From Panonychus citri (lineage: Eukaryota > Arthropoda > Arachnida > Trombidiformes > Tetranychidae), in the NCBI RefSeq assembly GCF_014898815.1, contig NW_026515509.1, positions 744,001-808,000 on the forward strand: 64,000 nt of DNA, in the 5' to 3' direction. Both the position numbers and the translations under genes were made by a program. This document shows, one piece after another, positions 34,283 to 43,613 of the stretch (position 1 is the stretch's first letter; the number at the start of each line of letters is the position of its first letter). A model generated the notes under the pieces. It was not told where the DNA came from and did no database searches. It worked only from the letters and a program-made list of their open reading frames with translations.

Positions 34283-35496
34283 GTCGTTGTTGTGTTATTG
34301 TTACTGATGATGAGGATCAAGTCAAATGAGATGATGTAGTTACATCGTTTGAGGTGCAAATGATTGAATTAAATTTAACACTTGAGTAGTAAAAGAGGCG
34401 AAACATTAACCATTACAGAATGGAAAACAGATTCATCGTCATCTTCATCTATCGTAGCGAAATGTGTCTCTTTCCACCTTCCATTTTTCTCTCTCCCTCA
34501 CTCACTCTGTCAATTAATGAAAAACCATCAAGATAATATATTGGATAACAATTTGGTAACATCCAAATAGAGGCAACATCTTCAGGTGAGAAACTGAAAA
34601 TCTTTCTGACTCTCTCACCTCTTTGTTACTCAATTAGCATGATAAATGTCCACTAAATAATAATGATAATAAATGACCACCAGGTAATCAGGTAATCAAC
34701 TAGGAAGATTAATTTTCCTCTTGCTTTTAGTCATAGATTTCAATCAGATTAACGGCAAGATGGTTACGTTAATGTTAATTTTATCACTCTCTTCAGATGG
34801 CTAATCATCATCATCATGGTATCATTGATGATAAAATGGATGAAGATGAGCCTGGAATATACAATGTGTAATGATCAAGGATAAATTGATATTTTTAAAG
34901 TTAAAGTTTACCTTGATCATGATTATCACTCTAATTGTTATTCACCAATAGTTGTAATCAAATTTTTAGATTAAAACTTGAAATTTTGCCCAAAATTACA
35001 ATTTTAATGATGATAAGAAGATAATTTCTCATCTTTTTATTCACTTTACTTATACATTAGATTAATTATATCAATGATAATGATCATCATCATCATTGAA
35101 TTTACCTGTAAATTTAATAAATTAATCAATAAATCAAGTTTATTAGCTTTTACATGATTTCACCAAAAACTGATTACATTGATTTAAAAATAAACTAAAA
35201 ACTTTAAGAGACATTAAAAAACTTTTTGATATAATAATTAATCAATTTATCAGTATGATGATGATCATCATGATCATCGTCATCATTTTATCCTCATCCT
35301 TATCATTATTTCAACTTCCGATGTTGTTGTTGTTGAACATTTCAAATGCTACCTAAGAATTGTAATTTCAAATTGTCAAGATTTGTCTCTCTCTCTCAAT
35401 TCAACATTTGATTGAGATATTTACTGGATTTACGATTAAATCACAAAATAACTGATAAATTGTTTAACTTAATTGCATTTTTATCTTTGAAATATA

Positions 35497-36162
35497 TGTA
35501 ATGATAGTAAAGATTAAGAAGAAAATTTGATATATAATGTTAAACATTAATATTCACTTTTGAATATGAATGTAAATTTGCCTATTGGTTTGGGTATTGT
35601 CGTTAAACACTAATATTCACTCTTGAATATTAGTGTAAGTTACCTATTGGTTTAGGTATTGGTGTTAAGCATTAATATTCACTCTTGAATATTAGTGTAA
35701 GTTACCTATTGGTTTAGGTATTGGTGTTAAGCATTAATATTCACTCTTGAATATTAGTGTAAGTTACCTATTGGTTTAGGTATTGGTGTTAAGCATTAAT
35801 ATTCACTCTTGAATATTAGTGTCATTTGCCTATTGGTTTGGGTATCGGTGTTAAACATTAATATTCGTTCTTGAATATTAATTTATCAAGAATGAGAGAG
35901 AAAAGGAGCCTAAACTTTGGATCTTTCTCTCATAATATTCCAATTAATTGTTTTATAATATTGTGAATCCAAGAAGGAATGGGATATAATTTTGGGTTGC
36001 TAACTTAAATTTAATTAATGTTGAATTATCCTTAAGATATAATGACACGTAATAATTGTAAATGAATTAATTGAGTTTTAACTAATAAAGTGTCAACATT
36101 AATTCTTGCTGTTTTTGCTGCTGCTACTCAATTCCGCTGGTGATAACATCATAGTTATTACA
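35497..36162 (+). repeat. left LTR (666 bp)
   Basis: Direct repeat of 40343-40947. It contains TATATAA at 35531-35537, six copies of a 62-63 bp tandem unit starting at 35539, 35602, 35664, 35726, 35788 and 35850, and a poly(A) signal AATAAA at 36084-36089. It is one tandem unit longer than the right LTR. Confidence 0.95.
35539..35881 (+). repeat. tandem 62-bp repeat array in the left LTR
   Basis: Six copies of a 62-63 bp unit. Most copies contain the inverted repeat TAATATTC-6 nt-GAATATTA. Copies three to five share the AAGC variant and copy six the CGTTC variant. Such arrays can act as enhancer or packaging elements; that role is inference. Confidence 0.9.
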
Positions 36163-36325
36163 AGTCGACAGGATAAAGATCATATCTTTTATCCAATTCT
36201 GTGCTGTATAATCTAATTCTGTGCTGTTGAATTCAATTCAATTCTCTGCTGTTTAAACTAACTATCACTTCTAGTTACATCATTTATTCTTAATTAAAAG
36301 TAATCATCAAATTCAAATTGACACA
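36163..36325 (+). promoter_or_regulatory. retrotransposon leader between LTR and gag
   Basis: Where a tRNA primer-binding site is expected, there is instead a near-perfect hairpin: GGATAAAGAT (36171-36180), 3-nt loop, ATCTTTTATCC (36184-36194). No TGG-starting tRNA 3'-end complement was seen. Three imperfect copies of AATTCTGTGCTGT follow at about 36195-36255. Confidence 0.55.
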
Positions 36326-37276
36326 ATGTTGAGTGGAGATGAACAACCATCTACTTCTCATTCTGAGTTTTATTCTGTTTTCTCTTCACCACAATTCCAA
36401 CTATCACCGAACAATATCATCGACTCATCTCAACCACTTGCTCATCTACAGGTTCACAAACCAAGACTTCATATTTTTGATGGAGCTAAGAAAAATGTCA
36501 CCATCGAAAACTGATGTAAAATGTATGAGTCCGCTGCAAAGCGATATAATTGGTCGGATGAAGATATTGTTGAATTATTAAATGAATATCTAGACGGTGA
36601 TGCTCTCAATTTTTATCTTTATGAGAAAGATAACTGTGATTGGGTTAATATAAAATCTAAACTAATCAATAGATTTGGTATCAAGGCTATTGAACCACTT
36701 GAAGAGTGTGTTAGATTGAAACTGCATCACAAGAAAAACGTAACTGAATATTTTGAGGAGAAACGTCGTCTCGCTAATTTATCTCTATTGTCTGAATCTC
36801 AAGCGGTAATATTAATGATTGAAGGTCTAAGTGATCAATTTAGAAACTGTTTTCTTGGTCATAGAATTAACACTTATGACCAGTTTTACGCTATTGCTAA
36901 AGCGGCTGAAAATCACTTACCAACTCATTCTCATAATCAAGGTAAGTTAAATAGGAATCAAGGTAATCGATTCCAATATCACACTAACTACAAAGTTAAT
37001 CATGCTGAAAATAAACAATTTGTCAAACGACCACCAAAATCTGCTTGTTGGATTTGTGCTAATGCTGGGAAACCTAACCAAATGCACTGGAAGGAAGATT
37101 GTCCTATTAAAAAAGAGAGACAACAAAATCATCAACAACAATCACATCAACATTATCATCAATCTCATCAACTTCATCAATCTAATCAACAACGAACAAT
37201 TAACTATGTTGATCAAGCATCAAATTCTGTACTTGACGATCAACAGAACGACTCTCAGGGCGTTCATTTAAACTAA
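36326..37276 (+). pseudogene. gag polyprotein, interrupted by one in-frame TGA
   Basis: The first segment starts with ATG at 36326 and ends at a TGA (36512-36514). The same frame resumes directly and stays open to TAA at 37274-37276, with an internal ATG at 36521. The part after the stop matches gypsy-type capsid style (aromatic/acidic NWSDEDIVELL, then GDALNFYLYE). It carries one zinc knuckle at 37046-37102 with wide spacing (C-x2-C-x9-H-x4-C), followed by a Gln/His-rich tail. A single nonsense change in an otherwise intact frame is the simplest reading; an N-terminally truncated Gag from 36521 is possible. Gag should form the particle that packages element RNA. Confidence 0.85.
37267..37273 (+). 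promoter_or_regulatory. -1 ribosomal frameshift site TTTAAAC
   Basis: A canonical X-XXY-YYZ slippery heptamer read T-TTA-AAC in the gag frame, immediately before the gag stop TAA. A -1 slip moves ribosomes into the pol frame, which is open from here with no stop before the protease. Confidence 0.8.
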
Positions 37277-40200
37277 ATTGTCGACTTGAAACGAAACCTT
37301 CTCACATTATTATCAAAGGGGCTATTGGTTCAAATGATGTTTCAATTTTGTATGATCCTGGATCTAACATTTCACTTGTTAGTGAATCAATAATACGAAA
37401 ACTAAGAGTTGAATCAATTAAGTTAAAAACACTAAACTTTTCCACGATAATTGGAGTGGGTGAAATTTCAAGTCTGACCAAAATCAAGTTAACAATTGGC
37501 TTAATTACAAATATTATTTATGTTTATATTACTGACTCACTTCCGATTGATATTCTTTTAGGGTTAGATTCAATTTGGATGTTTAGCCTACAATGTGACT
37601 CTCATTATCAAATCACCCAACAATCAACTAATCCCAAACAACCGACAATCATCAATTTAATTCCTCCACCAATGAATCTTCCCGATAATTTTCATATTAA
37701 CATTAACAGTAAACTCAATGATACAACTGCTGAAACTATTAACGCTGAGATTATTAAATTACTTATAAGTTACCAGACTTGTTTTGCTGAGTCCAAATTC
37801 GATATTGGTTGTATTCCAAATGCTGAATGTGTCATTGAATTAACCACTAATATTCCCATCAATTCTAAACCCTACCGATCAACAAATTATGAAACTATCA
37901 ATGCTGAAGTTCAATCTCTTTTGCTGAACAATTTAATTCGTCCATCATATTCACCTTACGCATCTCCGGTCACATTAGCTTTCAAGAAAGAAGATCAAGC
38001 AAAGACGAGATTTTGTATAGATTACCGGAAGCTTAATGACAAAGTTTTACCTGACAAATATCCAATGCCAAGGATTGAAGATATCATCGATCATCTTTAT
38101 GATAGTAACATTTTCAGTATTTTTGATATTCGATCAGGATTTTGGCATGTGAAAGTTAGAGAAAGTGATATTTCTAAAACTGCTTTCATTACTCAAAATG
38201 GACATTATGAGTGGCTGGTTATGCCCTTTGGATTAAAAAATGCTCCAGCAATATTTCAAAGAGTAATTCGAAATATTCTTGAAAAATATTCATTAACTAA
38301 CTTTTGTCATAATTATATGGATGACATCATTGTTTTCTCTCCTAATCCAACTATTCATCTCAATCATTTATCACAATTATTAGCTGCTATTCAAAAGGAG
38401 AATATCAAATTAAATTTTGATAAATCACAATTATTTCAATCGACTGTAAATTACTTGGGTTATCGTTTGTCTCCTAATCATATTTACCCTTTGAACAATA
38501 ATGTCAATTCAATACTTGAACTTAAATCACCTAAGTGTGTGAAAGATGTTCGTCGATTTCTGGGAAAAGTTAATTATAATCGCAAGTTCATTAACAATAT
38601 TACTCAGATATTGGAACCAATTCACAATCTGCTGAAAAAAGACTCCAAATTCGATTGGAGTAGCGATTGCCAAAGTGCTTTTGATCAAATCAAATTATTA
38701 TTAACTTCTGATCCTGTTCTTAAAATTTATAACCCAAATGCTGATTTAATATTGGAAACTGATGCTAGTAGAATAGGTTTGGGTGCTATTCTCAAGCAAC
38801 CTGATGAAAATGATAAATTACATCCGATCGGCTATTTCTCAAAGAAATTAACTGATTATCAAATCAACTACCCTGTAACTCACCTTGAATGTCTGGCTGT
38901 TGTAGAATCGATTAAATTCTGGCATCATTATCTCTACAATAGAAAATTTACTGTTATCACTGATCATATTGCGCTGAAATCAATTCGTAAAATAAATAAA
39001 CCAAATTGTAGGTTATTCACATGGGCATTTTTCTTGGGACAATATGATTTCGATATTAAATATCGACCTGGAAAAGAAAACGCTGAAGCTGATTATTTGT
39101 CACGAGATCCTGTGGCTGCTGATGAAACTGATTATCCAATTAAGCTGATAAATTTTATTGCTGTTGCTGACCTTAAAGCTGAACAATTGACACTTGCTGA
39201 TGCTGATAAACTGCTGATCAACTCTGATGGACTTTACTATAAAATGGATAAAAATGGAAAAGGAAAATTAATATTACCTGAATCGCTGAGACTGAAACTA
39301 TTAGAAGCTGTACACGTCCAATTTGGTCATATTGGAATAAGGAAAATGATAACAATCATTAGCTGGAAATTTACCTGGTCAAGATTAACGGAGGATGTTA
39401 TTCAATTTGTAAGCAATTGTAAACCTTGCCAATTAGGAAAAACAAGGAGAATCAAATTAATCGCTGAATTAGGTCAATTTGGACCTGCTGATAAACCTTT
39501 TCAAATTGTTGCTGTGGATACTATTTGTGGACTGAACAATTATAAATCTAAGAAACGATATATTCATATTGCTGTTGACCATTTCACTCGTTTCGTCTGG
39601 GCCATTGCTTCAAAACATCAAACTGCTGCTGAATTCATTTCATTGGTAAATAAAGTTCTAATCTTCGGAAAACCTCAAACAATACTAGCTGATAAATTCA
39701 CTTCCTTGACCTCTGCTGAATTTGCTGATTACTTGGATAGCCTAAACATAAATATTGACTTCATTCCTAAAGCTGCACCTCAATGTAATGGGTTATGTGA
39801 ACGTGTGGGTAATACTATTGTTGACAAAATTCGGATCAAAATGATCTCAAATAATTATCATTATGGTTGGGTCAAGTATTTACAACGTTCAATTGATGAA
39901 TATAATCATTCACCTCATGCTGTAACTGGATTCACACCTTATTATTTGTTAAATGGAACAAAACCTGAAAACTGTCTGGACATTGAATTCGCTGAATTGA
40001 ATGGAGCTAGATTATTAGCTTTTCAAAATTCTGTCAATTATCACAACAAAAATGCTGTAATTTTCAATAAGAAATATGCTGATTACGATTTCTCTCCTGG
40101 TGAGAAAGTGTACATGAAGAATCTATCTGGGATAAACAAACGGAAATTGGATCAGAATTACTTCGGTCCATTCCGCATTTTAAGGAAAATCGCAACTAAT

Positions 40201-40287
40201 ATTTATGATGTCGAAATATCGGAATCACCACAACATATTCAACAAGTTCATTCTAAACATTTGATTCCTATTCGCAATTTATATTAG
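37273..40287 (+). CDS. pol polyprotein: protease, reverse transcriptase, RNase H, integrase
   Basis: Expressed by -1 frameshift; the first internal Met is at 37348 and numbers below count from it (979 aa). The protease active site is YDPGSN (D3). Reverse transcriptase shows FCIDYRKLND, FDIRSGFWHV and catalytic YMDD at 323-326. RNase H has LETDAS (D472), then THLECLAVVESIKFW and DHIALK. RPGKENAEADYLSR marks the junction to integrase. Integrase has an HHCC zinc region (HVQFGHIG, CKPCQ) and catalytic D724, D782 and E818; the last two are 35 residues apart, as expected for D,D35E. A GPF-type C-terminal module follows, with no obvious chromodomain. Every catalytic residue I looked for is present and there is no internal stop, so the enzyme set appears functional. 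Alanine is mostly GCT and the sequence is AT-rich like its surroundings. Confidence 0.95.
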   Translation, partial: LNCRLETKPSHIIIKGAIGSNDVSILYDPGSNISLVSESIIRKLRVESIKLKTLNFSTIIGVGEISSLTKIKLTIGLITNIIYVYITDSLPIDILLGLDSIWMFSLQCDSHYQITQQSTNPKQPTIINLIPPPMNLPDNFHININSKLNDTTAETINAEIIKLLISYQTCFAESKFDIGCIPNAECVIELTTNIPINSKPYRSTNYETINAEVQSLLLNNLIRPSYSPYASPVTLAFKKEDQAKTRFCIDYRKLNDKVLPDKYPMPRIEDIIDHLYDSNIFSIFDIRSGFWHVKVRESDISKTAFITQNGHYEWLVMPFGLKNAPAIFQRVIRNILEKYSLTNFCHNYMDDIIVFSPNPTIHLNHLSQLLAAIQKENIKLNFDKSQLFQSTVNYLGYRLSPNHIYPLNNNVNSILELKSPKCVKDVRRFLGKVNYNRKFINNITQILEPIHNLLKKDSKFDWSSDCQSAFDQIKLLLTSDPVLKIYNPNADLILETDASRIGLGAILKQPDENDKLHPIGYFSKKLTDYQINYPVTHLECLAVVESIKFWHHYLYNRKFTVITDHIALKSIRKINKPNCRLFTWAFFLGQYDFDIKYRPGKENAEADYLSRDPVAADETDYPIKLINFIAVADLKAEQLTLADADKLLINSDGLYYKMDKNGKGKLILPESLRLKLLEAVHVQFGHIGIRKMITIISWKFTWSRLTEDVIQFVSNCKPCQLGKTRRIKLIAELGQFGPADKPFQIVAVDTICGLNNYKSKKRYIHIAVDHFTRFVWAIASKHQTAAEFISLVNKVLIFGKPQTILADKFTSLTSAEFADYLDSLNINIDFIPKAAPQCNGLCERVGNTIVDKIRIKMISNNYHYGWVKYLQRSIDEYNHSPHAVTGFTPYYLLNGTKPENCLDIEFAELNGARLLAFQNSVNYHNKNAVIFNKKYADYDFSPGEKVYMKNLSGINKRKLDQNYFGPFRILRKIATNIYDVEISESPQHIQQVHSKHLIPIRNLY

Positions 40288-40331
40288 ACTGAATCATCAT
40301 TTGACACTATCCAGTTCCGTCCATTACTCTT

Positions 40332-40342
40332 AAGGGTGGGGA
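40332..40342 (+). promoter_or_regulatory. polypurine tract (plus-strand primer)
   Basis: AAGGGTGGGGA lies against the start of the right LTR (one T interrupts the purines), the expected position for the plus-strand DNA primer. Confidence 0.75.
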
Positions 40343-40947
40343 TGTAATGATAGTAAAGATTAAGAAGAAAATTTGATATATAATGTTAAACATTAATATT
40401 CACTTTTGAATATGAATGTAAATTTGCCTATTGGTTTGGGTATTGTCGTTAAACACTAATATTCACTCTTGAATATTAGTGTAAGTTACCTATTGGTTTA
40501 GGTATTGGTGTTAAGCATTAATATTCACTCTTGAATATTAGTGTCATTTGCCTATTGGTTTGGGTATCGGTGTTAAACATTAATATTCGTTCTTGAATAT
40601 TAATGTAAGTTGCCTATTGGTTTGGGTATCGGTGTTAAACATTAATATTCGTTCTTGAATATTAATTTATCAAGAATGAGAGAGAAAAGGAGCCTAAACT
40701 TTGGATCTTTCTCTCATAATATTCCAATTAATTGTTTTATAATATTGTGAATCCAAGAAGGAATGGGATATAATTTTGGGTTGCTAACTTAAATTTAATT
40801 AATGTTGAATTATCCTTAAGATATAATGACACGTAATAATTGTAAATGAATTAATTGAGTTTTAACTAATAAAGTGTCAACATTAATTCTTGCTGTTTTT
40901 TGCTGCTGCTACTCAATTCCGCTGGTGATAACATCATAGTTATTACA
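40343..40947 (+). repeat. right LTR (605 bp)
   Basis: Matches the left LTR except for a different number and order of tandem units (starts at 40385, 40448, 40510, 40572 and 40634) and one extra T near the 3' end. It contains TATATAA at 40377-40383 and AATAAA at 40868-40873, which would end the element's RNA. Confidence 0.95.
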
Positions 40948-43581
40948 TATATATATGTACTTAAGGAAGAAGGAAGAAAATTATAAACTCAAGAGATGCC
41001 ATGAAAGACACACCATGAAATTTATCAGCTCAAATTTTGGGAATTACTTGTAATCCAAAAATAAATGTAACTTTTTGTAAATGTTTTGTATCTTATTGCC
41101 AAAGGTTTGGTAAATATTTGGAAAATGTGAAAAGTATATTTTGCAAATAAAATGTTGATGATGAAGATAAGGAGGAGGATAAAGATGAAGATGAAGATGC
41201 TAATGATAATTGCTGATCAATTTGCAATGAAACAAAAGTGCCAACATGTTGTAGGTTGTAGGTGTTGGTTGACAAGACAAAGTGACAAACTTGACAAAGT
41301 GAATCAATTTAAAATGATCATGATTAATGAATTGCAACGAGTAAAGTAAAAAAAAAGAGCACTCAAATTTCAATCTGAGCAAAGTGAGATACCCTGTAGT
41401 CTATATATATATATACATACATGAACCATTTACAATTAACCTTTAATTGATTTAATTGATCTCCGAAAATTTCAGCTTCAACACAATTTAGTTACTAGCA
41501 ATTGGTAAGTTAATCAAAAGCAATACTTATGAATGAGATTCAATTGTAACTCTAATCAACTACAGTCAATGCAATTAACTTTTTCGTTATTAACACAATT
41601 GATTCACCAAAAAAAAACACTAACCATTAATTGTAATTGATTAGTCCAAATGTATTCAGTATATTTGACATAATCACAATTGAAAATTGATTGTGATGAT
41701 TATCAATTTTCATCTCTCTCTCTCTCTTCCTTTGATGTAATTAATTAATTCATGAGGTTTGAGGATAAAAATATCAACCATTTACTTGAAATTTGATTCT
41801 GAATATTACATGAGTCTATGCTGATGCTGATTATTAGGATGATAAAGATGATGAGTGATGATAGGATGTCAACTGGAAGGAGGAAAAAAAGATTTTGCCA
41901 AAAAAAAACTTTCCAAAATTTTGTCAACTTCCTTTTGAATACATAAAATAATAGTTGTAAATGAAGTTTCATCAATGATATTTATCAACTTGATATATAC
42001 TCTTGGTCACAGTATTTCCTCATCTTCCTCTTTTCAACAGGACACACCCGCCCCTCCCATTTATATGGGTCAGTTGCCCATCTTTAGTCCAACCTAATAG
42101 CGACATTTTGTTTTGGTTAATCAACCTTTCAAGGATAACCAATTAATTGTATAAACAGAAATGATTCAAAATGTAAGATGAATATTATCATAATTAACTA
42201 TCATCATCACCATTATCATTATCATCTTGTCATCGTTAGTCCAGTTAAAATGATGATGTCCAATGGATAATGTGATGATGATGATGGTGATGAATGAGAT
42301 GAAGACAAAAAAGGATGAGAGAGAGATTCTGTCACCAAATAATCTTGATCTTTGGGTTAATCTCTTTTTTTCTTGTGTCGTATGTTGTTAAATCTGTAAA
42401 TTGGATTAGCAATTTTTTTTTCTTCATCTCAAAAAGGATTTAACTTTTCATCTTGTTAAAGATTATACAGATTGTTCATCATGTATAGACCTCCACATCA
42501 GAGGTAGAAAAGGAAGTAGAAATGATGGAGAGAAACAAAAATCTATTCTGTTTCCTGTTTAAATTACAAGATGAAGATTTAAAATAATACCACCCATTGG
42601 ATTTTATGGTGAAAATTTATCTACTGACCGTTATTGTTGAATCCTTGAAATGGTCATCGTTAACAATTAGTAATTGTTAAACTAAATCGACTGAATCTCT
42701 CCTTTTCCCTCCCAAAACTTACAGATATCTTTATACTTACATATAAATGAGATTAAACTAATCTTAATCTCCTTTGGGATTAGTAATGATGGTTATGTGT
42801 TAGCTGTGATTAGCTTTGATTATTATTATTATTGCAAGAACCATTAAAGATAAATGAGAAACATTAAATAACTGAAAGATTAGAGTGAATTTATCTTCAC
42901 CATTTGATCAATAATTAACTTTAATTCAACAACAATTTAACCTAATCTGTTAATCAGCTACCGAGCCTCATGTTTTCAATGGAAAATATTTAGATGAATG
43001 ATCGTAATCAGAAGTGATTTAGTTTTGTTCAGCTCTCACAATTTGAGTTCATGACAATTGATGAACAATTAACATGAGCCAACTTGCTGAATATCATGAA
43101 TTCTCATGGGTGGAAACAAAAGTTCTGTGAGTGATTTAAGATCAATGAGCTAGTCGATTGTGTAAGATTAGAACTTTTTTTTTCTTCAATTATTCGAATT
43201 GGCTAATGTTTACATTTCGACTTGTTCATGTTGATCGTTTTCTCCATTTTTTTTATCGCAACATTTAACTTTCTCTTCCATAAACATACGATTATAATGA
43301 GAATTCATTGTTTTACCATGAAAAGCTCATTCTGGTAACATCAACAGAGAGTCACTGATGAACTTTGGCTAAGAACTTTTCTCGAATCTAATCTTTTCAG
43401 TACAGAACAAAAGTTTCGATCTCATTTGTTGAGAATAAAAATTTTTCACTCTAGTTCCAAATGAAGAATGATGATAAATCTTTTCATGAAAATTCTGATG
43501 ATGATGACGATGAACATGGAAGAGAAAAACAAAGAAATCAAAGTAACCTTAATAACAAAAACATATTAGAAATAAACTAAG

Positions 43582-43613
<32 letters not shown>

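Larger units (their letters stand above)
27730..35496. other. intergenic DNA, no supported gene
   Basis: AT-rich with many simple repeats. A GAGA-rich patch lies just outside the transposon (about 27775-27820), a pure GA run at 29101-29130, and a CT run at 34234-34279. A small GC-rich imperfect hairpin sits at 31261-31290. Open frames at 28787-29002, 31489-31809, 33793-33996 and 34382-34570 show no domains and run through simple repeats. Confidence 0.5.
35497..40947 (+). mobile_element. Ty3/gypsy LTR retrotransposon, 5.45 kb
   Basis: Near-identical LTRs beginning TGTAATGATAG and ending TTATTACA bound a gag region and a pol with protease, reverse transcriptase, RNase H and integrase in the gypsy order. 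The insertion is into an AT microsatellite, with TATA on each side as a 4-bp target duplication. Outside the tandem-repeat block, the LTRs differ by a single T in a homopolymer, so insertion was recent. Gag carries one in-frame stop. A polypurine tract precedes the right LTR, but no conventional tRNA primer-binding site is recognised after the left LTR. Confidence 0.95.

Noticed and set aside
35539..35881. CRISPR-like array
   Set aside because: The units are contiguous 62-bp tandem repeats inside a retrotransposon LTR of a eukaryote, with no variable spacers.
42053..42071. CArG box (SRF site) in CCATTTATATGG
   Set aside because: The central AT stretch is eight bases instead of six, so it does not fit the consensus.
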